From JAQUQI01 sp041650035 (lineage in GTDB: Bacteria > Omnitrophota > Gorgyraeia > JABMRG01), in assembly GCA_041650035.1 (NCBI GenBank), contig JBAZLY010000009.1, positions 1-41,085 of the forward strand: a stretch of DNA of 41,085 nt. Direction: 5' to 3'. A program made the translations under genes and the position numbers. Below the pieces are notes generated by a model that had not been told where the DNA came from, did not search any database, and worked only from the letters and a program-made list of their open reading frames with translations. Below, piece by piece: positions 24,474 through 33,324 of this stretch (position 1 is the first letter of the stretch; every line of letters begins with the position of its first letter).

Positions 24474-26671
24474 TTTATCTTTTCAATTTTTATGGTTCGG
24501 ATTTTCTCTTTTATAATTGGGATTGAAGAAGGCGCAACGCTAAGCCGCCGGATCCCTATGTTTAATAATTTCTGTGTCCATTTCACATCCCCAGCAATCT
24601 CTCCGCAAATGCTGCATTCAACTTTCATTTGCCTTGAAACATCAACAACATTCTTTATGGTATTAAGCAATATCTCTTGGCCTTCTTCATAATATTCAGA
24701 GGCATAGGCATTCTCTCTTCCTACAGCCATTAGATACTGCGCTAAATCATTTGTTCCTATGCTTATGAAATCTGAAAGTTCGGCTATTTCTTTTATACTA
24801 GACACCGCTGCCGGTGTTTCAATCATAGCTCCAACTTTGATGTTATCAATCAAAACGGCGTATTCTTTGCCTAATCCAATAATGCAGTTTCTTATGATGC
24901 TTCTTACCTCTTTAACTTCCTTTGGAAATGTAATCATAGGGATGAGAATACTCAATTTATATTTTTTGCTCAGCTTTATTATCGCCCTTACTTGGGTTTT
25001 AAGCAGATTTTTATACTCAAGCAGAACGCGAACACCCCTTAAGCCTAAAGCTGGATTTAATTCGTCTTCAAGCGCCAAATAAGGCAATTTTTTATCGCCA
25101 CCAATATCCAGCAATCTAATGTTTATTTCCTTTTTCTTGACTTTCGTGAGTATGTTTTCAAAACTCTCAATAAGATAATTTTCATCTGGCAATTTTTTGC
25201 TCGCCAGGTAAATCCTTTCAATCCTGAACATTCCTATTCCATCACATCCGTTTGCCGCTGCCATATGAAATTCTTCTTTTGAAGAAGCGTTGGAATAAAC
25301 TTTTATCAACGTACCGTCTAATGTCTTTGCGGGCTTCTTAGCCTTGGCGGCAGCCTCAACTTCTTTTCTGGTTGCTTTATCAATTTTATTTTTATATTCG
25401 GCCTTATCCTTTTTGTTAGGGCGGACTATCGCGATTCCTTTCTCACCGTCTAATATAAGCTCATCATCGTTATTAATTAATTCAATTGGCTTATTTATCT
25501 TTGATATAGCTGGAACTCCAAAAGCCCGGGCCAAAATAGCGCTATGCGAATTAATACTACCCTCTTTAACAACAAACCCATTTACACTTTTTGTTTTTAT
25601 GTGCACGGTATCTGAGGGTAAAAGCTTTTTCGCCACGACAACGCTATGAAGGGGCAAGGTCTCCAAAATACTCATTTCGTAACCCAAAAGTATCCTCATT
25701 AATCTCCTGCTTAAATCATCCATATCATCTGATTTACTTTTTATGAAATCCGAGTCGGACACCTTAAACATTTTAGACCATTTGTTAAAAACGTTTTTTA
25801 CGACATGCTCTGCGCCAACAAGCTCTCTCTCTAATTCAACTCTTAAATCGCCCAAAAGCTGTTTATCTTTAAGCATTTCACCGTGGGCTACAAAAATATC
25901 CGCATGTTTCTTATCGATATCTGACTTCATGATGTTTTGCATCTTCTGAAGATCTTTTGACGCATGCACAATAGCATTTTCTATTCTTTGAAATTCCTTT
26001 TTTATATCCCGTTCTTGAATACCATATGTTAAAATGTCGCGGACGAGAATATCCTTGTATATAAATGCCTTCCCAACCGCGAATCCGGAAGATAATGGAA
26101 ACCCTTTAATAATCAGCCTACCTTTATTTTTCTTTACTATTTTGGATTTTTGTTCGTGTTGTTTATTGCTGTTAACTAAACAGGCTGATTTTTTACCTAT
26201 TTGTATTATTTCATATGGAATTTTGTCCGATACATCAATAAACGACTGGATATCCCCGGTTGTATATTGGATTATTCTCGCTTTTATTTTAAAGCTAAAA
26301 TCTTTTTCCTCCGTCAAATTATGAATTGGGCCAAAATCAATTTTTTCCCTAAATCTTCTGGCCACTATAGCGGCAGATTTCAGATCTGTCTCAGGCAAGA
26401 TACATATAAATTCTTTTTTCCCATAACGATATACCCTATCTGTAATCCTGACACAATTTTGTACAGCTTCGCCTACTTCTCGTAACGCTAAATTAGATGC
26501 TTTTTGTTTATTGCTATTGATATCCTCTACAGAGAAGAAAAACAAGGATAAGGGCCTTCTATATCTCTTCGCGCGTTCAATTTCTACTCCCAGTTCTTTA
26601 TTAAAAAACGCGGCATAATCATATATGCTGCCAGGTTTATCGGCCATGGGTTTTTCAAATTCATTCATCAT
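24470..26671 (-). CDS. Degenerate GGDEF domain fused to a PTS Enzyme I
   Basis: A 733-residue protein from the ATG at 26671 (AAGGA 6 bp upstream; a TTG 18 bp earlier is less likely). Residues about 15-165 resemble a GGDEF domain, with ERAKRYRRPLSLFFFSVEDIN and a signature degraded to YGKKEF, so cyclase activity is unlikely. From about residue 185 it is a full Enzyme I: IIKGFPLSSGFAVGKAFIY, His376 in GSINSHSAILARAFGVPA, GIGMFRIERIYL, LDIGGDKKLPYL, NPALGLRGVR, IGTNDLAQYLMAVGREN and the cysteine in CSICGEIAGD. All key Enzyme I residues are retained. It is a PtsP-like second Enzyme I, but with GGDEF where PtsP has GAF. It overlaps the radical SAM gene by 4 bp. Confidence 0.9.
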   Translation of the reverse strand: MMNEFEKPMADKPGSIYDYAAFFNKELGVEIERAKRYRRPLSLFFFSVEDINSNKQKASNLALREVGEAVQNCVRITDRVYRYGKKEFICILPETDLKSAAIVARRFREKIDFGPIHNLTEEKDFSFKIKARIIQYTTGDIQSFIDVSDKIPYEIIQIGKKSACLVNSNKQHEQKSKIVKKNKGRLIIKGFPLSSGFAVGKAFIYKDILVRDILTYGIQERDIKKEFQRIENAIVHASKDLQKMQNIMKSDIDKKHADIFVAHGEMLKDKQLLGDLRVELERELVGAEHVVKNVFNKWSKMFKVSDSDFIKSKSDDMDDLSRRLMRILLGYEMSILETLPLHSVVVAKKLLPSDTVHIKTKSVNGFVVKEGSINSHSAILARAFGVPAISKINKPIELINNDDELILDGEKGIAIVRPNKKDKAEYKNKIDKATRKEVEAAAKAKKPAKTLDGTLIKVYSNASSKEEFHMAAANGCDGIGMFRIERIYLASKKLPDENYLIESFENILTKVKKKEINIRLLDIGGDKKLPYLALEDELNPALGLRGVRVLLEYKNLLKTQVRAIIKLSKKYKLSILIPMITFPKEVKEVRSIIRNCIIGLGKEYAVLIDNIKVGAMIETPAAVSSIKEIAELSDFISIGTNDLAQYLMAVGRENAYASEYYEEGQEILLNTIKNVVDVSRQMKVECSICGEIAGDVKWTQKLLNIGIRRLSVAPSSIPIIKEKIRTIKIEKIK

Positions 26672-26752
26672 CTTTTTTCCTTGCATCAATACGTTGATAG
26701 TTTTTTAATACTAAGCCATAGCCGCGATAATATAACAAACTTTCGTTATTAA

Positions 26753-27888
26753 TTACTCTTCAACGAGTTTAACAAATTTATCTATAAGTCGTGGTTCAAA
26801 CTGTGCTCTTGAATTTTTTTTAATTCTTCTATTGCTTCTTTTCCCGCTTATTTTATTGCGGTATGGCCTGTTGCTTGTCGCGGCATCATAGGCATCCATT
26901 ATTGAAGATATTCTGTACTCCAAAGGAATCCCTTCGCCTTTGCCCCCATCCGGATAACCGTTTCCATCCCAAAATTCATTATGGTGGAGAATAAGATTAG
27001 ATATATAAAACAACTCCTTGGAACGGCTTGCTATCTTATGACCAATCCGCGCGTGTTCTTTCATTTTTTCATATTCTTCTTCAGATAGTTTTTGCGGTTT
27101 AAACAATATTGCGTCCGGGGCGTACCGGCCTTGCCCAGATCATAGATCTTAGCTAAAAGGGTGAGATTTCTCATTTCATCATCGGAAAGATTCATTTTGT
27201 TAGACATCATTGCTGCTATATCTATCCTTCTAAAAGGCGCGGATATAATTTTAGCTGCCCTAATTAAAAACTCATCTCCAGCATTATGCCTAAATATATC
27301 ATTTATTAATTTTAATCCATCAATATTTATTGAAATAATACTTATAGGCCTCAAGTGTACAATATCTTTACCCAAACGTATCATTTCTTCCGCGAAATAC
27401 ACTCTATTATAAAAACCCGTCAAACTATCATGAAAACTTATACATTTAAAGCGCTTTCCGTTTTCCTGCAAAGCTGTTTTTATCTCCTTACGCTTTGCAA
27501 TATCCTCAATGGCAAGCAGAATCATTCCTGTCTGATTAGCGTCTTTATATATTCTGCGTTCAAAAGCATCATTTTCTTCCCAATAACAGGAAATTCATGC
27601 TCAACCCATAACCATCAATTGCAGATTTCTTGGTAAGAATTTCACTCAATAACTCGCGAAGCCTGGGGATATTCCATTATCGGTTACCCAAATCATATAT
27701 ATACCATCCTTCAGTTTCTCCAGGATTTACTTTAAAGATCTGATAAAAAGAACAGTTAGCTGATATTACCCGCAAGCTCAAATCAAAATCAACAAAACCT
27801 TGTGAACAGTATCAAGCATACTTTGAACATACTCTAAAGAATCTTTCAAAAAACGGCCTTTCATATTTGGCGTCTTCCGGTAGTTCAT
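26753..27888 (-). pseudogene. Decayed PAS-GGDEF-HD-GYP signalling gene
   Basis: Across several frames, the minus strand reads as one damaged signalling protein. From about 27888 it begins with a PAS domain (SLEYVQSMLDTVHK, then NPGETEGWYIYDLGNR and VEHEFPVIGKKMMLL). This is interrupted by frameshifts near 27790, 27625 and 27550, and by a TAA where Gln is expected. Residues from 27525 continue with MILLAIEDIAKRKEI, then the first half of a GGDEF domain (FHDSLTGFYNR, INIDGLKLIND). That domain stops at DIAA, before its signature, and jumps into an HD-GYP segment (LTLLAKIYDLGK). After another frameshift the HD-GYP end follows (HHNEFWDGNGYPDGG, MDAYDAATSNRPYR). An internal deletion plus at least four lesions make it non-functional as a cyclase or phosphodiesterase. 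Confidence 0.85.
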
Positions 27889-28763
27889 ATTATAGCATTG
27901 CGTCCTTATATTAACTATTTAAAAAGGGCGCACTCATAAGACCTAATTAAAAATTGAGGCGTCTTCTGTCAGTCTGGCTTAAGCACAGCGCGCATTTCCA
28001 AGATATATCTGATTTGACATAACTTATTATTTATCAATGGTTGCATTTTTATATTGCCTTGGATCGAGGCGTATTCCCTGAAATTTCAGAGATACTGGTT
28101 TGAGTTTTGTCCTGAATTCTTGCGCGATTTTCTTCTTTTATTTCTTTCTCTTTTTTTTCTTACAGCCGGCGGGGCATTACGCCAATCGGTATAATTCGAT
28201 AGCTCTTGGATATCCCGGGAAAGCCAATATTCAACACCATTTTAAACATAAGCGGATTCTCCACAAATTTTATTCAGCTGGACACTATTATTTGATAGCA
28301 TCTCCATTTTCTTAAATCACCCATAATTATCTTATGTCTTGTTTTCATACATCTTATTTTACCACACCTTCCTCTAATCAAAAATTTAAACACCCCGCAA
28401 ATGAAATAACTTGTGGGACTTTATTTTATAATCAGCCCCTGCTTTCCCGGTTTTGGCTAATTGCCCAAATCAGCTCATTACGTTTGACTCAAGGCGTAAT
28501 TGCACACGACTCTCTAAGCGCAAGAAAATACGTACATCCGCAAGAACATACCGGCGCTGCGGGCAGTCACTTTAGTGTCACTCGGGCCCGGGAATATCAA
28601 TTCATAATCATTATTGTAAAACTGACGGACAATTTTATTTCTATTATGAAAACGACCGAAACCCAATCCCTGCTTAAAACATTCTTCGGTAAAACCCCAT
28701 TCAAAATTGGTAGACTAAGTCCGACGAACAAAAAAGTCTTATATCAAAACCGCCTACCTCAAT
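27889..28763. other. Gene-poor, AT-rich stretch
   Basis: No convincing gene is seen in about 870 bp. The plus-strand frames at 28100-28315 and 28334-28765 have no ribosome binding site, no recognisable family, and compositions (Ser, Thr, His, Phe and Ile rich) typical of chance reading. The minus strand is full of stops. The region lies between a decayed gene and the ClC terminator candidate, so eroded genes are a fair interpretation. Confidence 0.6.
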
Positions 28764-28830
28764 AAAAAAACCTCAACATAGACTAATACCCCTTCTTTTG
28801 TGTTTCGTAGAAGTTATCAGCCCGTTGAGG
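28764..28830 (-). terminator. Candidate structured terminator after the ClC gene
   Basis: In minus-strand orientation CCTCAAC (28830-28824) pairs with GTTGAGG (28777-28771), which is followed directly by seven T (28770-28764). Inside the loop a second helix can form (CTGATA with TATTAG, and CTTCT with AGAAG). It begins about 35 bp after the ClC stop codon. The long, branched stem is unusual for a simple intrinsic terminator. Confidence 0.6.
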
Positions 28831-28863
28831 CAGTTAGTGGCGAACCCATCGATCATAGTTTCA

Positions 28864-30141
28864 CTAAAATTTCGGCTTAGACCTGTCTATCTCTTCACCA
28901 AGATCAATATCAATTAATTTTGATTTCTTAAACGCCAGAATTTGCGACGGATAAACGCTCCTGTGACCTGTCATAAGAAAACTAATCACGCACACCAAAG
29001 CCGCATACGGCGCTATTTGAGGGCCGAAAAGCTCAATCGCCATAATACTTGCGGCAATAGGCGTATTGGCGGCACCGGCCAGAAGCCCTACAAACCCCAA
29101 AGCGGAAAAAAGAATAATATCCAAACATAATACTTGAGCAAAGATATTGCCGGCGCTGGAACCAACAAAAAATATAGGCGTTACTATCCCACCGCTACCA
29201 CCAAAATTAAGCGTCATACTGGTAGTAAATGACTTAAGGATGAACGCATACCAAGGAAGTAACTGCCCATTTAAAGACGCTTCTATAGTATTGAACCCCA
29301 GCCCCAAATAATCGGTAGAAAATAGCAAAGCGACAATAATCAAAACCGATCCGCCCAAGAAACCTTTAAGCGGTTTCCAAATTTTTATCCTTTCGGAAAC
29401 CTTTTTGCCAAGATTCAGAATCTCAATCAAAAAGAAAGAACACAGCCCAAAGAATATTCCCGCAAGGAGAATTTGGTAGAAGAATACAGCTGAAAAATTA
29501 AGCGGCGCTTCCAACGAATGATGAAAATAGCGGATGCCAAGCGCCGAGGAGACATTATAACTAATAACCCCGGCTATAAAAGACGGTAATAAAACATCAT
29601 AAAGAATAGTACCCACAAAAAGAACTTCTACTCCAAAAATCGCTCCCGCTATCGGTGTACCAAAGACAGAAGCAAACCCGGCGCTTATGCCGCAAATAAC
29701 CAGTTTCTTGCGGTCATGTGTGTCAAAACGAAATAATCTGGCAAACGTGGAAGCAATACCGGCGCCGATTTGAGCGCAGGGCCCTTCTTTACCGGCAGAA
29801 CCGCCAAAGGCGATCGTGATAATAGTCGCAACCAGTTTCACCGGCACAACAGCGGCCTTGATAATACCATCACTCTTATGGATGGCTTCAATAACTTTCT
29901 CCGTGCCATGCCCTTCGGCATTAGGGGCAAGGAATTTTATGATAATGGCGCTAAGAAATAGCGCGAAAGGCAGAAGAATAAAATAATACCGGTGCGAAGC
30001 GGCCGCGCCGGATGACCAATTTAAAGCCTTTAAGAATATAGCGGTAGATACCCCAACTATACATCCCACCGCGACAGAAAGGAATACCCATTTCACAACA
30101 CTATAAAAAATAATACTTTGTTCTTTGATACGTCTTTTCAT
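28864..30141 (-). CDS. ClC-family chloride channel/transporter
   Basis: A 425-residue polytopic ClC protein without C-terminal CBS domains. Selectivity-filter motifs are recognisable: EGHGTEKV in place of GSGIP, GGSAGKEGPCAQIG with the gating glutamate of the GxEGP motif, and GGSGGIVTPIFFVGSSAGN for the GxFxP region. About ten hydrophobic helices are visible. The gating glutamate suggests an H+-coupled anion exchanger rather than a passive channel, as known for bacterial ClC proteins. The altered first motif places it in a divergent subgroup. It forms, with the MscS channel gene, a small osmotic/ion group around a glycosyltransferase gene, all on the minus strand with gaps of 85-115 bp. Confidence 0.92.
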   Translation of the reverse strand: MKRRIKEQSIIFYSVVKWVFLSVAVGCIVGVSTAIFLKALNWSSGAAASHRYYFILLPFALFLSAIIIKFLAPNAEGHGTEKVIEAIHKSDGIIKAAVVPVKLVATIITIAFGGSAGKEGPCAQIGAGIASTFARLFRFDTHDRKKLVICGISAGFASVFGTPIAGAIFGVEVLFVGTILYDVLLPSFIAGVISYNVSSALGIRYFHHSLEAPLNFSAVFFYQILLAGIFFGLCSFFLIEILNLGKKVSERIKIWKPLKGFLGGSVLIIVALLFSTDYLGLGFNTIEASLNGQLLPWYAFILKSFTTSMTLNFGGSGGIVTPIFFVGSSAGNIFAQVLCLDIILFSALGFVGLLAGAANTPIAASIMAIELFGPQIAPYAALVCVISFLMTGHRSVYPSQILAFKKSKLIDIDLGEEIDRSKPKF

Positions 30142-30225
30142 TTTTATGTTTTTTGTACATACAGCATTACAAGCTTTCCCGTTCTTATTTCTAAAACTCC
30201 ACCATAAACCGTTACCGGTGTAAAA

Positions 30226-31338
30226 TTATCTATTTCTTGCAAGAAGATTCATAAAATTTTCTTTAAGCCGCGCATTTTTAACAAACTTTACCGCAACCGC
30301 AAATGCCCTTTTTGCAAGCCTGCTTCTCAACCGGCTATCCTTGATTAAAATCTCATATTTACGAGTAAAATCATCTTTGTTGACATCAAAAAATAATGCC
30401 GCGTCTTTAAACCTTTCCAATACCGGTAAGCGGTTTAAAAGAAGAGCCGTGTTACAAAGCGCGCTTTCGTGGGTACTCAAAGAAAATGATTCACTCAAAG
30501 AGCTATTAATATAAATGTCGCTAAGATAATAATACTGAAATAGCTCACTTTTATTCAGAAATCTTTTGTAGAAAAATTGACGGGGAAATTTTCTGCATAC
30601 TCTCAAAAGCTTACGGTAAAGATCCGGCTCAAGCCATCTCCCTACAAAAAATAACTTAAGATTTCTATTTTTTTCTAAGATCCGGGGTACTCGATCCAAT
30701 ACGATATGAGCACCTTTAATTCTCTCCAGTCTCCCCACGTAAAGCGAAACAACGTCACCCTTGACGATATTGTGTTCACTTTTTATTTGCTCTAACATTT
30801 TTTTCTTGAAAGAAAACCGTTCTATTGTGTTTTCTATCAATACTACCTTCTCTAAAAACGCGGGAAAATAGCGGGCAAAATTCTCGTATTCATAGGCCGA
30901 AGGGCAAATTATCTTATCCGCAAGCTCTATCATCCTCTCCTGACCGCGAAGAAAGCTGTTTAGCAGGCGAAACCCCGATTCCTTTTCTCTTCTTAATATG
31001 CTGTGAAAATGATATATAATCTGCGGCCGCCTGCCCTTACGTTTTTTTACCACTTTCAACTCTTTTGCCCAATTAATAAAATGGTGAATAACATAATTAA
31101 ACTTATACCAATCGTATTCTTTTAAAAATTTATTCAGACTCATGAAACTTTTAATTGAGCCGTCCGGAAACAATAACTTCACCGGCTGTCTTCTGGTAAA
31201 TCCCGCGCTGATTAAAACATATGCTTCATAACCTAAATCCAAAAGCGCGTTCCTGCTCTGCTTAACTATCTGGCCGACGCCTCCGCAATAAGACCTGCCT
31301 GTTGGATACTCAAAAGAAATAAAAAGTACTTTTTTCAT
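30226..31338 (-). CDS. GT4-family glycosyltransferase
   Basis: A 370-residue GT-B fold retaining glycosyltransferase, family GT4. The N-terminal domain starts with VLFISFEYPTGRSYCGGVGQIV, the glycine-rich acceptor-side loop of this family. The C-terminal domain has VSLYVGRLERIKGAHIVLD, LKLFFVGRW, and the EX7E motif in SLSESFSLSTHESAL, which contacts the nucleotide sugar. It is cytoplasmic or peripheral to the membrane. Sugar donor and acceptor cannot be told from sequence, and no polysaccharide cluster surrounds it; the neighbours are ClC and MscS. The ATG at 31338 gives the expected N-terminus. Confidence 0.92.
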   Translation of the reverse strand: MKKVLFISFEYPTGRSYCGGVGQIVKQSRNALLDLGYEAYVLISAGFTRRQPVKLLFPDGSIKSFMSLNKFLKEYDWYKFNYVIHHFINWAKELKVVKKRKGRRPQIIYHFHSILRREKESGFRLLNSFLRGQERMIELADKIICPSAYEYENFARYFPAFLEKVVLIENTIERFSFKKKMLEQIKSEHNIVKGDVVSLYVGRLERIKGAHIVLDRVPRILEKNRNLKLFFVGRWLEPDLYRKLLRVCRKFPRQFFYKRFLNKSELFQYYYLSDIYINSSLSESFSLSTHESALCNTALLLNRLPVLERFKDAALFFDVNKDDFTRKYEILIKDSRLRSRLAKRAFAVAVKFVKNARLKENFMNLLARNR

Positions 31339-31451
31339 TGCCTTGTCTCTCTGCCCAATTTTTAAGCCTGATAAAATGGATTAAGCTAAAGGATAGACTT
31401 AATGCGGATACCAGCTTGACTATCTTTTAACAAATAAGTTTAATAATAGTC

Positions 31452-32504
31452 TTATGTTTTGTTCAAATACAACATCTGCGTAGGATAGGCAAAATCTATA
31501 TTACGTTTTTCAAATTCTTCCTTGATCGCGAAATTAATCTCTTGCTGTATATCCATATACTTGTTGTAATCAGCACTTAAAACAAAATACACAACCTCAA
31601 ATACGAGACTAAAATCTCTGTAACTAAAGAAATGGGCCCGGTCAAAAGCCGCGTCCTTGGTATCTTTAATAACTTTCTCAATAATCTTTGGGATTGCCTT
31701 CAATTGGCTAAGATGGGTCTGATACGTCACGCCTAAACTGAATACAACGCGTCTCTTCTCCATACGTTTATAATTACGCACGCGCGAATCAGTAAGATCA
31801 GTATTGGAAAATATCACCTGCTCCCCGCCTAGACTGCGCAGACGGGTAGTTTTAATCCCGATGTATTCAACTGTACCCATAAAATCACCAATAACTATAA
31901 AATCGCCCAGCTTAAAGGGCCGATCAAAAACTATTGAGAAATAGCTAAAAAAATCCTTAAGTAGGGCCTGCGCGGCTACCGCAATAGCGATACCTCCAAT
32001 ACCCAAGCCAGCAATCATTGTAGCAACCTTGAATCCGATATTATCTAAGAAAATTATCAACGCGAGGGCCCATATTAAAAATTTCGCCACATTCAACGCC
32101 CCATCAAGACTACGCGATAACGCAGGGTCTTCTTGCTTTTTAGTTAAATACACATTCAAACTGCAGCCTAATATCAAAATAATCACACGCGCGGCAAAAA
32201 AAGTAATTATGGCCAGCTCTATAACGCTAATTACCCCGCTTAACCCTGAAGACAATTTTAAGGTTTTTATGCTTATATAAAAACAACTAATATATAAAAC
32301 GGGCAAAATAATCCGCTCGGTAACCGTTACAAACAAGTCATTAATTGCCATAGTAGTTTTTTTGGCAATTTTTTTAAGGCGCCTGATAATCATACGGACA
32401 ACCACTCTGACAAACACCAAACTCAAAGATAATATAACTAAAGCGGTGAAATAATCCCAAAGACTGTTACCGAAGAATGTTTGATTTAAAATTTTTAAGT
32501 CCAT
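31452..32504 (-). CDS. mscS: Small-conductance mechanosensitive channel (MscS family)
   Basis: A 350-residue MscS-type channel that releases solutes on hypo-osmotic stress. Four or five hydrophobic segments precede the pore helix GLGIGGIAIAVAAQALLKDFF. After it comes the conserved beta domain FDRPFKLGDFIVIG, then GTVEYIGIKTTRLRS, and VIFSNTDLTDSRVRNYKR. The C-terminal alpha/beta vestibule domain ends with the family pattern for INFAIKEEFEKRNIDFAYPTQ. A good ribosome binding site (AAGGAG) precedes the ATG at 32504. It is about 110 bp upstream of the glycosyltransferase gene in transcription order. Confidence 0.95.
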   Translation of the reverse strand: MDLKILNQTFFGNSLWDYFTALVILSLSLVFVRVVVRMIIRRLKKIAKKTTMAINDLFVTVTERIILPVLYISCFYISIKTLKLSSGLSGVISVIELAIITFFAARVIILILGCSLNVYLTKKQEDPALSRSLDGALNVAKFLIWALALIIFLDNIGFKVATMIAGLGIGGIAIAVAAQALLKDFFSYFSIVFDRPFKLGDFIVIGDFMGTVEYIGIKTTRLRSLGGEQVIFSNTDLTDSRVRNYKRMEKRRVVFSLGVTYQTHLSQLKAIPKIIEKVIKDTKDAAFDRAHFFSYRDFSLVFEVVYFVLSADYNKYMDIQQEINFAIKEEFEKRNIDFAYPTQMLYLNKT

Positions 32505-33271
32505 TTCGACTCCTTTTTAATCAGACTTTGCTATGCCATGAACTAATTTTCATTTTTTAAAAACAATGGCTGGCATCTTAACCCGGCATAGCAGGAACCA
32601 AAAACCAGAAAGTTTGATTGACCTGACCCCATTTATTATACCATTGTTGATCAGGAGCAATTGATGCAACTGCTTATAGCTTGCCTCTTTTCCACATAAA
32701 AAACAAACTTCCCGCCTGCCGCTTATCGTAGTGTTTTAAAACCAAAATCCGAACTAAGCACTTTAAGGCAAAAATACAACTTTTACGCAATCCAACAAAT
32801 TTTAATGGTTTGCGAAAATCCTAAAGTTAGTTCGGATTTTAAGAAACTTGATTCCCTGTTCTTAATGAGCAACGAACTATTTATATGATTATACCAAATA
32901 TCACTCACAATTGCAAGAAGAAAGACTCTTTAATGGCGTCAAAGTGAATTGTAACTCATGCTGCAGTAAAGTTAAACACAAAGTCATTTATAGTTATTAA
33001 AGCACACGGTAATAAATTTATCTTAGCGGTAATGATCCTACGCATACAATATAAAAACCTTGAACTTTTTGCCCCGGACAGATTGACTTTCAGATTTTTT
33101 CAGGTATAATTTAAATGAGAGTGCTTGGATGAGGTAGGGCATCTCCGAATACAAAAGAAGGACGATTTGACTCACCCTCCAGGCATTCTCTTCGTTCAAG
33201 CACGCATTCCATTGATTCCAATCGCCGAATACGAGTTTTTTCACCCCTTATCCATTCAACTTGCATTTGAA
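32505..33271. other. Long intergenic region between divergent transcription units
   Basis: About 770 bp without a supported gene, separating minus-strand mscS from plus-strand Gfo/Idh. It contains the inverted repeat described separately (32744-32840). At 32620-32630 it also has the GACCTGACCCC sequence, a motif I have seen at the edges of REP-associated Y1-transposase elements, although no transposase is present. Short frames at 33038-33350 on both strands have no ribosome binding site and no recognisable content. Confidence 0.6.
32744..32840. repeat. 14-bp perfect inverted repeat bounding a 97-bp segment (MITE-like)
   Basis: AAAATCCGAACTAA (32744-32757) and its exact reverse complement (32827-32840) bound 97 bp, and the similarity continues inward imperfectly (CACTTTAAGG against CTTTAGG). 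No coding capacity lies inside. It may be a non-autonomous transposable element, or fold as a long hairpin RNA. Confidence 0.6.
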
Positions 33272-33301
33272 TTGACCTACGCTCGGATGGCATGGTATAA
33301 T
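33272..33301 (+). promoter_or_regulatory. Sigma70-type promoter of the Gfo/Idh-lpxB pair
   Basis: TTGACC (33272-33277), an 18-bp spacer and a perfect TATAAT (33296-33301). The predicted start near 33308 leaves a leader of about 17 nt before the ATG at 33325, with AGGGA 8 bp before the ATG. Confidence 0.75.
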
Positions 33302-33324
33302 AATAAAAATCAGGGAAATGCAGC

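Noticed and set aside
28334..28765. 143-codon plus-strand open frame
   Set aside because: It has no ribosome binding site, no recognisable domain and chance-like composition, and it runs into the terminator candidate of the ClC gene.
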